Shown here in pieces: positions 33,782 to 41,068 of a DNA stretch of 64,000 bases. The notes under the pieces are model-generated. The model did not search any database. It was given only the letters and a program-made list of their open reading frames with translations, and had not been told where the DNA came from. Numbering within the stretch: position 1 is the stretch's first letter; each line of letters opens with the position of its first letter. This DNA is from Croceivirga sp. (GTDB taxonomy: Bacteria; Bacteroidota; Bacteroidia; Flavobacteriales; Flavobacteriaceae): NCBI GenBank assembly GCA_028281025.1, contig JANQKR010000039.1, positions 19,178-83,177 of the forward strand, written 5' to 3'. The position numbers and the translations under genes are program-made.

Positions 33782-36613
33782 TTATTGTGGTTGAATCTCT
33801 ACTCGAACAACATTATATCCCCCTCTTGGGTCCTGTAAGTAAACCACCCCGGGGCCACTGCTGATAAGTCCCTTTCCAAATTGAACATCTTCCAATTCAC
33901 TTACCCTACGCACTGTGGTGTTTGCATCGGCAGGGCCTTCATTGGGTCCTCCCTGTCTTGGGGCCTGGTAAATGCCAAAGCCTACGGCTTCGTCCACTTC
34001 CGTTCCCGAATCGTATAGGTACGATTTCTCACTGGCACCGAAACCGGATGCAGGCGTACCGTTTTCATCAAAAAGTGGATAACCGGCATTGTTATAGGCA
34101 ATAAACCAATCATTGGTTTGAACGTACATGGTGGAGAATCCAAACTTAAAGTTTTGATCTTGTGGCACCTCCAAGGTAAAACTTAGGTATTCCCCAGGAC
34201 CAACGGGTGCTGCCTCATTACTGGCCGCAACGGGCAAACCTAGACTTTCCAGGTAGGCCACTGCCACGGAATTATCACCATCTTCGGCCAATTCCTCAAG
34301 TCCGTTCCCGGGATTGTTGGTTTCCCCCTGTAGCACCAGTGGATCCCTTTCTCCGTTAAAGGCGTAAACAAGCCCTGGTGAGAAAACGCTTAGCGACGAT
34401 GCCAAACGCAATGGCGCGCCCTGTGAACCGGTTTCCTTGAACCAGTTGTACAAAGGCATTACATTGCCATCTTCGGCAATGGCTTCCAAGCCAACACCCC
34501 TATCCACTTGTCCCAAAGTGAACAATGGTTCCGGTAGGGCATGCAATACTACCAATCCTGGAGTCACAACAAAACCGTTGTTAAACGTATTTGCTCCGTT
34601 ATCGGAACCAAACGAAGGCGTGGAAGTCTCTGTCCAATTGGCAAATCCTGAGGCAATTCCATTGGAAATAATACTATTTGTTGGTGCGGCAACGGTTGGC
34701 AAATAATCACCTGCGGTCCAAAGACCGGCTGCTACGGCCACGTTCTCGCGAGCACTACCTGCGGCACCCCATTGTACAAAATCCACCATGGCATTGGAAT
34801 CCGTAAAGGCATTTGAGCTGTACAAGCCCAATCCTTCAGAATCACCCATTTCAAAAGGTAATGTCAACGCTTCACCCGCAGCTAGGTTTATCGTTCCATT
34901 TACGGGAGTAAGGGTACCTATTCTGGCATATCTTCCCGGGCCCAAACACAACCAATAGTTATTTAGATCCAGGGTAGTTGAACCTGTATTTAAAATTTCT
35001 ACATAATCCGCTCCTTGATACTGCACTTCACTAAGAATGGCACCGCGGTCAGTAGCCGGCTGTGGAGCCATTATAGCTTCGATGGTGAGTGTAAACGTTC
35101 CGGCCGAGGTTGCGGTACCAGGGGCATAATCCAATACAGCGGTAATATAGGTATCTCCCCTGCGACCACCACGGTCCACAAGGCGTACTGCGGTATTCGA
35201 ATCCGCAGGGCCAACATTGGCGCCAGCTGGTGGAAAATAGGCAGGGTCATTGTCCGCTTCCGTACCTAAGTCGTAAAGAACGAGCTCATTGGCAATGTCC
35301 ACACCATTAAGTGCCTGACCGTTGGGAAACAAATCGATACCTGCCAAATCCTCAGGTGCCAAAAACCAATCGTTACTGTTGCCCATCATAGTAATGGGAG
35401 TGAATTTGGTACCAGGCACTGCCTGAAATTGAATTTGGTATTGGGCTCCATTGATCGTCAATGGACCAGGTCCTGAACCACCTACCGGAGTAGTGAAGGC
35501 ATGGACATTCAAATAATTGGTAACATTACTAATGGTAATGTTAAAAGCTGTTGTTCTGGGAGCTGCATCGTTTGCTTCCCCTAAGGAAGGTATGGCTTCC
35601 GGGTTCCAATCCGCAGCAGTATCACCCTCTCCATCATACTCAATACTTGCGGAAAGCCCTACCGTGGGAACATATTCCCCTTCGGTCCAGATACCGGCTT
35701 CAACGGCAACATTTTCACGTGCACTCCCCGATGCACCCCACTGAACGAAATCTACGATAGCTTCTGCATTTGTAAAGGCATTTGTGGAGTAAAGACCCAA
35801 TCCGCCTTGCGTATCCGGCAGGGTAACTGGCAGCACCAAAAATTCGCCTGCTGGCAACTCAATACTGCCCGTTTTAGGGGTGAGCGTTCCAATTTGGCTA
35901 TACTCCCCAGGACCTAGGCATAACCAATATCCACTAAGGTCAACGGCCACATTGCCATTATTGTAGATTTCCACATAATTGAGGTTCCCATATTGAACCT
36001 CATTTAGAACAATGGACTGTCTGTTGGCCACGGGCATGGTCAATACATTTTCCGCTCCAAATGTTGGGGTACTGGTTTCTGCCCAATTGGCCACACCATT
36101 ACCATCCCCGTCAAAAATAATGCTGTTGTCCGCATTGCCTAAAACGGGAACAAACTCCCCAGCAGTCCAAATTCCGGCTTCTACGGCAACGTTCTCCCTA
36201 GCGCTACCAGCTGCGCCCCACTGTACAAAATCAACCAAGGCTTCCGCACTGGTGAATTGGTTACTGGAGTATAAGCCTATGCCGCCCTGCTCCTGTGGCA
36301 TTTCAAAAAATATCGTAAGGTATTCCCCGGCGGCCAAGTTAATATTACCCTCTGTGGTAATAGTACCAATTTGCGCATACTGCCCTGGGCCTAAACACAA
36401 CCAATACCCACTAAGGTCACCGGCAGCATCACCATTGTTAAAAATTTCAACCCGGTCCCCCAGGTATTCTACCTCATTGAGTACAAAGGATGCTTGACCT
36501 GCAGCCCCTCCTCCATCATCGGGTGGATTTACTACGGGACCATCCGTGTCGTCGTCGGAACATGCCAGCGCAAAAAAGGACAGCGCAGCCACTTTTAAAA
36601 AATTCTTTTTCAT
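33782..36613 (-). CDS. Modular lipoprotein with lamin-tail and spondin domains
   Basis: The 943-residue protein has a lipoprotein signal (ALSFFALAC, Cys18) and an acidic linker. Three lamin-tail-like repeats follow the scheme SGYWLCLGPG, later VDFVQWGAAGSARENVAV and a WTAG turn: about residues 40-190, 195-345 and 530-680. After the second and the third repeat comes a spondin-N-like domain (first FNITISNVTNYLNVHAFTTP with NSNDWFLAPEDLAG; second VLHALPEPLFTLG with TNDWFIAYNN), and both contain GP(A)DxNT(A/T)VR near the end. Both folds are beta-sandwiches that commonly occur in secreted surface proteins. The function is unknown; adhesion or carbohydrate binding is a guess. It diverges from a LytTR regulator across a region with paired direct repeats. 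Confidence 0.85.
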   Translation of the reverse strand: MKKNFLKVAALSFFALACSDDDTDGPVVNPPDDGGGAAGQASFVLNEVEYLGDRVEIFNNGDAAGDLSGYWLCLGPGQYAQIGTITTEGNINLAAGEYLTIFFEMPQEQGGIGLYSSNQFTSAEALVDFVQWGAAGSARENVAVEAGIWTAGEFVPVLGNADNSIIFDGDGNGVANWAETSTPTFGAENVLTMPVANRQSIVLNEVQYGNLNYVEIYNNGNVAVDLSGYWLCLGPGEYSQIGTLTPKTGSIELPAGEFLVLPVTLPDTQGGLGLYSTNAFTNAEAIVDFVQWGASGSARENVAVEAGIWTEGEYVPTVGLSASIEYDGEGDTAADWNPEAIPSLGEANDAAPRTTAFNITISNVTNYLNVHAFTTPVGGSGPGPLTINGAQYQIQFQAVPGTKFTPITMMGNSNDWFLAPEDLAGIDLFPNGQALNGVDIANELVLYDLGTEADNDPAYFPPAGANVGPADSNTAVRLVDRGGRRGDTYITAVLDYAPGTATSAGTFTLTIEAIMAPQPATDRGAILSEVQYQGADYVEILNTGSTTLDLNNYWLCLGPGRYARIGTLTPVNGTINLAAGEALTLPFEMGDSEGLGLYSSNAFTDSNAMVDFVQWGAAGSARENVAVAAGLWTAGDYLPTVAAPTNSIISNGIASGFANWTETSTPSFGSDNGANTFNNGFVVTPGLVVLHALPEPLFTLGQVDRGVGLEAIAEDGNVMPLYNWFKETGSQGAPLRLASSLSVFSPGLVYAFNGERDPLVLQGETNNPGNGLEELAEDGDNSVAVAYLESLGLPVAASNEAAPVGPGEYLSFTLEVPQDQNFKFGFSTMYVQTNDWFIAYNNAGYPLFDENGTPASGFGASEKSYLYDSGTEVDEAVGFGIYQAPRQGGPNEGPADANTTVRRVSELEDVQFGKGLISSGPGVVYLQDPRGGYNVVRVEIQPQ

Positions 36614-36648
36614 AATACTATATTTTAGATTTGAATTTGTTGATGGTA

Positions 36649-36656
36649 CAAATGAA
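36649..36656 (-). promoter_or_regulatory. Candidate -7 box of the lipoprotein gene
   Basis: Read on the minus strand the box is TTCATTTG, one mismatch from TAnnTTTG, and lies 35 bases before the start codon at 36613. No -33 TTG is visible; instead the direct repeats at 36694-36725 begin 38 bases further upstream, where an activator would bind. Confidence 0.35.
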
Positions 36657-36693
36657 CCCAGGAAACGGGCCCCTTCCCTATTAAAAGTGGGTG

Positions 36694-36725
36694 AAACGGA
36701 ATTATGAGGTTTAAAACGGAATTAT
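36694..36725. promoter_or_regulatory. Paired 12-base direct repeats, candidate LytTR operator
   Basis: AAACGGAATTAT occurs at 36694-36705 and again at 36714-36725, a period of 20 bases or about two helical turns. LytTR-domain regulators bind pairs of short direct repeats with roughly this period. The pair lies between the lipoprotein gene (start 36613, leftward) and the LytTR gene (start 36892, rightward). The remainder of this 278-base region shows only the two weak promoters. Confidence 0.6.
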
Positions 36726-36843
36726 CCCATAAACCTTAAGGTCCAGTATTTATGGGGGATATCCTGGAATGGGTTTTGGAAAAGCCAACCATAGGAGGTT
36801 GTATATAGGTTTTGCAATTTCTTTAAAAACCAATAGGGATAAC

Positions 36844-36851
36844 TATATTTA
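36844..36851 (+). promoter_or_regulatory. Candidate -7 box of the LytTR regulator gene
   Basis: TATATTTA differs at the last base from TAnnTTTG and has TTT 19 bases upstream. It lies 40 bases before the ATG at 36892 and after the alternative ATG at 36769, so it supports the shorter gene. Confidence 0.4.
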
Positions 36852-36891
36852 CAGGTATCCAATAACCCCACTATCGGGAATACATCCATCT

Positions 36892-38007
36892 ATGCGAAAA
36901 GACAGACTTTACCTCTATACCTTTTTGGCGATTACCATTTTATTTGTGCTCATAGGTGGTGTGGCAGCAAAGTATTTTGTTCAGTTGAGTGCTGAACAAA
37001 TGCTGGATACCAAATTAATGTCCAGTAAAAGGGAGGCCAAGGAAGTGGCTTTATTGGTGGGGAGCCTTTTTGAAGCTGAAATATCCAAGGAAAAAATAAG
37101 GGAGCAGGTACAGCAAAGCATTCAAAACACCCACAATGGTACTAGTTTTGTGAGCATTATGGATTGGTCCGGCAATAGGGTCTGCTATCCGGACATTACC
37201 CTTGTAGGTACTTCAATTTCCAAAGAAACGTCTGAAGGCTTCACCATGAACAGCGAAATAAATCCTTCGGATTTTTACGAATTGATCACCAACAATCCCA
37301 CATCCAACCAAAAGGAAATCCTATCCTTGACCCCTGTACCGAATTCCGATTGGATTGTAGCTGCCTATGCCAATACCGGAAAAATTGCTTCACGATTGAA
37401 AAATATCAGGAATCGATTTTATACCATTTTTAGCATCATGGGCTTTGTTATTGTCCTGAGCAGCGTAATTACGGTTCGGCTGATCGGAAGTTTATACGAG
37501 AAACAATTGGAACGTAAAAATGAAGCTCTGGAAACCGAGGTCATTGGCCTGGCAAAATTAAACAGTGATTTGGGGGAGTATCAAAAAAGGGTAAGTGAAA
37601 ACCTGTCCATGCAAAGGCAATTGGATTCCCAACAGCGTACAAAAGAAAAAACCATTGCCAGGGAAACCGGTAAAAAAAGAATCTTGACCTATTTAAGGAA
37701 CGAACTGTTGTCCATTGCCATAGACGAAATTGCCTATATCTATACGGAAAATACAATTACTTATGTAGTGGATTTCAATGGAAAGAAATCAACCACCAAT
37801 TCCAGTTTGGACGAATTGTATTCAGGATTGGATTCCAGCTTTTTCTACCGGGCCAATAGACAGTTCATTATCGCCATTTCGGCAATTGAAAAAATCATCC
37901 GGTATGGCAATAACCAATTAAAAATAGTGGTGAGTCCCAATTCCGAAGTCGATATCATTATCGGAAAAAACAAGGCCGCGGAATTCAAACAATGGTTAAA
38001 TCTGTAA
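36892..38007 (+). CDS. Membrane-anchored LytTR transcription regulator with Cache-like sensor
   Basis: The 371-residue protein has a membrane helix at ~8-30, an extracytoplasmic region with Cache-like features (FVSIMDWSGNRVCYPD, VGTSISKE, WIVAAYANTG), a second helix at ~176-198, a coiled coil rich in Glu/Lys, and a LytTR DNA-binding domain from ~263 (IDEIAYIYTENTITYVVDF, SSFFYRANRQFIIAI). There is no receiver domain: sensing and DNA binding are in one chain, a one-component membrane regulator. An upstream in-frame ATG at 36769 adds 41 residues without features. It diverges from the lamin-tail/spondin lipoprotein, its most likely target. Confidence 0.9.
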   Translation: MRKDRLYLYTFLAITILFVLIGGVAAKYFVQLSAEQMLDTKLMSSKREAKEVALLVGSLFEAEISKEKIREQVQQSIQNTHNGTSFVSIMDWSGNRVCYPDITLVGTSISKETSEGFTMNSEINPSDFYELITNNPTSNQKEILSLTPVPNSDWIVAAYANTGKIASRLKNIRNRFYTIFSIMGFVIVLSSVITVRLIGSLYEKQLERKNEALETEVIGLAKLNSDLGEYQKRVSENLSMQRQLDSQQRTKEKTIARETGKKRILTYLRNELLSIAIDEIAYIYTENTITYVVDFNGKKSTTNSSLDELYSGLDSSFFYRANRQFIIAISAIEKIIRYGNNQLKIVVSPNSEVDIIIGKNKAAEFKQWLNL

Positions 38008-38012
38008 GGACC

Positions 38013-38927
38013 CTACTTTTTTAAGCTATCGGGATTTCGTTTTTTTAAGTGTAGCACATAGGTGGCATTGACACCAATATGTAAGCCCCCGGGCCGAAAG
38101 TGAAAGTTATTTGGGTTGAAAAGATAGCTCGAAATATCGTCAAAACTTTTGGCGTTTGACATGGAAAACTGCATGATCAAATCACCAACCTCCCAATTTA
38201 CTCCCAAAGAAAACAAATTGAAACCTTCCTCACCCTCGTTCCTTCCGAATAGATATCCATATTCCGAAGCCAAGGATACATGGTTACCCAATTTGTACCT
38301 GGCCCCAAATCCCATAAGAAACAAATCCTTTTGATTGGATACCGGTTGACCACTTCCAGAATGTATATAGGTAGGTGATACTTGAAAAGAAAAATTCCTG
38401 TCAAATTTCCTGGCAATGATTGCCTGGGTTACATAGGACAATCGTTCCGAGGAATTTAGGGGTAGACTATAGCGTAGGAAATCCCTGCTGAAATACGAGC
38501 CCCCCTGCACCAGGGTGATTCCAATAGGTACGTTTTTATCCTGTCGTTGCCGTACCAGACGATACTTTGCAAAACCATTCAAAATTCCATCATAGGAGGT
38601 AATTCCCGCTCCAAAGGTGAATCTATCCGAAACTGCATATTGCATGCCAAAATGTCCCGAAAACTTATCAGCAGCAAAACTTTGGCTGTTATCGTTATTG
38701 GGGATGTTCCAATATCTGGTCCCCAAAATGAATTCCAAGGTGCCTTTTTTACGCGTTTCCACGGACTGTGTCAGGACCACCCTGTTGGTTTTAAAAATCG
38801 CTTGGGTATATATGGGCATTTTGGGGGATTCCTTTTCCAAAATATCCAATAATTCTTGGCCATTGACCCCAACGGTAAAAAAGAACGTCAGACAAAAGGG
38901 TACTAAAAACAAGGGTTTACTCTTCAT
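38013..38927 (-). CDS. DUF5777-like outer-membrane beta-barrel protein
   Basis: The ~304-residue protein has a signal peptide (LFLVPFCLTFFFTVGVNG) and then alternating amphipathic strands with aromatic ends (LEFILGTRYWNI, RFTFGAGITSYDGILNGFAKY, FNLFSLGVNWEVGDLIMQFS), as in a beta-barrel. It matches what I know as DUF5777. Function unknown. The ATG at 38927 overlaps the end of the YceI gene by 11 bases, so it is the last gene of a three-gene operon. Confidence 0.82.
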   Translation of the reverse strand: MKSKPLFLVPFCLTFFFTVGVNGQELLDILEKESPKMPIYTQAIFKTNRVVLTQSVETRKKGTLEFILGTRYWNIPNNDNSQSFAADKFSGHFGMQYAVSDRFTFGAGITSYDGILNGFAKYRLVRQRQDKNVPIGITLVQGGSYFSRDFLRYSLPLNSSERLSYVTQAIIARKFDRNFSFQVSPTYIHSGSGQPVSNQKDLFLMGFGARYKLGNHVSLASEYGYLFGRNEGEEGFNLFSLGVNWEVGDLIMQFSMSNAKSFDDISSYLFNPNNFHFRPGGLHIGVNATYVLHLKKRNPDSLKK

Positions 38928-39474
38928 AGGGCACATATTCAAATCGGAACATAACTTGTATCTCTTTGGAAATATTCGGGACCAACAACGGGGGTACTTT
39001 TATGTCGAAATCATCTATGGAAACATTGAAATCACCGGAAAGTACCAAATTATTGTTTTCATTTTCAATACTGATCTTTAGCGCGATCGTTTTCTGGACA
39101 CCGTGAAAATCCATAATACCATCCACAAATTTAGGAGCGGTCGTCTCCCAAACGCCATCAAAGTCATTGATTTTTCCTGAAAATGTCAGTTTTGGATAGG
39201 TATCGGATTCTACATAGCTCTCATTGAAATGCTCTTCCATTAGGGCCTTTTTAAATACAAAGGCGCGCATAAGCATTTGCACGGCAATTTCCCCACTGTT
39301 TTCATCCACAATGCTGACAACCTGATTATTGGTCGCTTCTATATTTTCAACGGCCGTATACGAAAAGAAAGAGACCTTTCCCTGTCTGCATATAAGGTTG
39401 CCGCTATGCTGACCGTATAGGCCCAAATGCAGCAATAAAATGAGAACCAGTGTGCTATTCTTTTGGTTTTTCAT
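38917..39474 (-). CDS. YceI-family periplasmic protein
   Basis: The 185-residue protein has a signal peptide ending LGLYGQ and a YceI-like lipocalin-type barrel: GKVSFFSYTAVENIEATNN at the start, FVFKKALMEEHFNESYVESDTYPKLT-type core (the HFN-E-YxESxxYP block is diagnostic) and a strand-rich end. YceI proteins bind isoprenoid lipids such as quinones in the periplasm. It overlaps the OB-fold gene upstream by 20 bases and the DUF5777 gene downstream by 11. Confidence 0.88.
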   Translation of the reverse strand: MKNQKNSTLVLILLLHLGLYGQHSGNLICRQGKVSFFSYTAVENIEATNNQVVSIVDENSGEIAVQMLMRAFVFKKALMEEHFNESYVESDTYPKLTFSGKINDFDGVWETTAPKFVDGIMDFHGVQKTIALKISIENENNNLVLSGDFNVSIDDFDIKVPPLLVPNISKEIQVMFRFEYVPYEE

Positions 39475-39901
39475 TGATCGGTACGCAATTTAACATTATT
39501 ACATCTAGCAGGTATCCCTTACAGATACCCCTCAAGGTTATGGTATCCCCAACGGCAAGGTTTTCTATATATAACCCTTGGGGGGACATGTCACACATAA
39601 CAAAACTTTTGGTTGAATTTTTACTTTTTAGTAGTATGGTATGCCTATTGTTCAGAAAGGAAATCCCTTGGATTACTCCTTTGACTTCAATTACTTTTTC
39701 AACAAGTGTGGCATTAGCGTAACTTTCATCGCTTTGAAACATTCCTATTAAATCATCGGTGTTGAGTATGGTTGCCTTTTCCAAAGTGGAAACTTGAACT
39801 TGGGCAGGCCTTTGGATTTCATAATAGACATAGACAGCACACACGAAGACAATTGCCATCAATCCATACAAAACTATTTTGAGCTTTTCCTGTGTCCGCA
39901 C
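39455..39901 (-). CDS. Membrane-anchored OB-fold (tRNA_anti-like) protein
   Basis: The 148-residue protein has one N-terminal membrane helix (KIVLYGLMAIVFVCAVYVYY) and an extracytoplasmic OB-fold: EKVIEVKGVIQGISFLNNRHTILLKS, then VMCDMSPQG and GDTITLRGICKGYLLDVIMLNCV. It fits the tRNA_anti-like family (PF12869), whose role is unknown. The start is GTG at 39901; a leader with a hairpin and U-tract (39921-39951) ends about 15 bases before it. It heads the operon with YceI and DUF5777 genes. Confidence 0.82.
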   Translation of the reverse strand: MRTQEKLKIVLYGLMAIVFVCAVYVYYEIQRPAQVQVSTLEKATILNTDDLIGMFQSDESYANATLVEKVIEVKGVIQGISFLNNRHTILLKSKNSTKSFVMCDMSPQGLYIENLAVGDTITLRGICKGYLLDVIMLNCVPINEKPKE

Positions 39902-39920
39902 CGTATCAATTCTTTAAAAA

Positions 39921-39951
39921 CGGGTAAGGACATTATGTTGACACTTACCCG
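39921..39951 (-). terminator. Terminator or attenuator hairpin before the OB-fold gene
   Basis: On the minus strand CGGGTAAG pairs with CTTACCCG around a 15-base loop and is followed by TTTTT, a standard intrinsic terminator. It ends ~15 bases before the GTG start of the OB-fold gene and ~150 bases after the stop of the metallo-hydrolase gene, so it could end that transcript or act as an attenuator for the operon. Confidence 0.65.
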
Positions 39952-40103
39952 CTTCTTCATAGCAACAATGTTTCCCATTGATGCCACAAATGAAGCAATA
40001 CCTTATACAAAATAAGATAAGAAATTGGTTGAAAAGGAATCCTGGGGTTTAAAAGTGAATAGGACTTCCTTGAATCAAATGTGCCAATTACCCCATATAC
40101 CTA

Positions 40104-40988
40104 TTAATCCGCCGATTTATAGATAAACTCCACAATTCTATCCGGACCAATGAATCCAGTACCATGGGTGGCGTCCCATTCCTTTGAAAGACCCATTTTT
40201 TTTGTCTCTTCCAAGGAATTTCCATCACTTCGTGCTTTTACTATCCGCCCTCTCAAAGCGGTCAACACATTTTTATAGCTTTCCAAATCGTTCTTACCGG
40301 CCACTTTTCCATGCCCTGGAATAATTTTGGTTTCCTCGTCCACCATTCCCAATACCATACTCACATTACTGATCAGGCCGTCAATATCACCACCGGAATT
40401 TAAATCGATATAGGGATAGCGACCTTCAAAAAAGTTGTCTCCCATGTGCAGTACATTATCTTCCGGGAAATAATAATAGGAGTCTCCATCGGTGTGGGCG
40501 TCGTTGACGTGCATGGCATACATGGTTTTCCCATTCCCCAAATGGAGCGTCATTTTATCGTTAAAGGTGATGACGGGGAGGGCATCTTCCGGTGAGGGTT
40601 CCGAAATACGTCCACCCCCCCTATCTTGTTTGGTGGACATCCGTTTTCGAACGTTGTCATGGGCAATGATCAATGCCCCTTGCTTGGCCATATTTTCGTT
40701 ACCCCCTGTATGATCTCCATGCCAATGGGTATTCAGCACATATTTTACTGGCTTCGCCGTGATGCTTTTGATATGGGCAAGGATTTTATCGGTCAACGGG
40801 CCAAATTGATCATCTATGACATAGGCATGCGTTTCCCCAATGGCCAAACCGATATTACCACCGGCACCAAAGAGCACATGGATATTGTCCGAGAGTTTTT
40901 CCGAAGTAATCCCAACTTTGCTAAAATCCCGTTGGGCGTGCATTAAAGCCGTGAAAAAAAGGAAGTAAAAGGTAAAGGTCAATTTCAT
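40104..40988 (-). CDS. Secreted metallo-beta-lactamase-fold hydrolase
   Basis: The 294-residue protein has a signal peptide (LTFTFYFLFFTALMHAQ) and the zinc motif THWHGDHTGGN (HxHxDH) with later ligands in LHMGDNFFEGRYP and IIPGHGKV. This is the MBL fold of periplasmic hydrolases related to subclass B-like and quinoprotein-relay/SoxH-type proteins; true beta-lactamase activity is not implied. The gene has its own start at 40988 and lies between valS and the YceI operon on the same strand. Confidence 0.9.
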   Translation of the reverse strand: MKLTFTFYFLFFTALMHAQRDFSKVGITSEKLSDNIHVLFGAGGNIGLAIGETHAYVIDDQFGPLTDKILAHIKSITAKPVKYVLNTHWHGDHTGGNENMAKQGALIIAHDNVRKRMSTKQDRGGGRISEPSPEDALPVITFNDKMTLHLGNGKTMYAMHVNDAHTDGDSYYYFPEDNVLHMGDNFFEGRYPYIDLNSGGDIDGLISNVSMVLGMVDEETKIIPGHGKVAGKNDLESYKNVLTALRGRIVKARSDGNSLEETKKMGLSKEWDATHGTGFIGPDRIVEFIYKSAD

Positions 40989-41068
40989 TTTAGACGAATT
41001 AGCTGTTCCCTAAAATAGCATTATTTGACCGTTTTTGGACGTATTTGCCCCCTAACCTTTTGGTTGCC

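Noticed and set aside
36012..36497. A 161-codon plus-strand frame opposite the lamin-tail/spondin gene
   Set aside because: It is the complement of the duplicated lamin-tail repeats and shows the same repeated words as other shadows in that gene.
40104..40988. Antibiotic-resistance metallo-beta-lactamase
   Set aside because: The HWHGDH motif is shared by the whole MBL superfamily; nothing in the sequence or neighbourhood points to beta-lactam hydrolysis.
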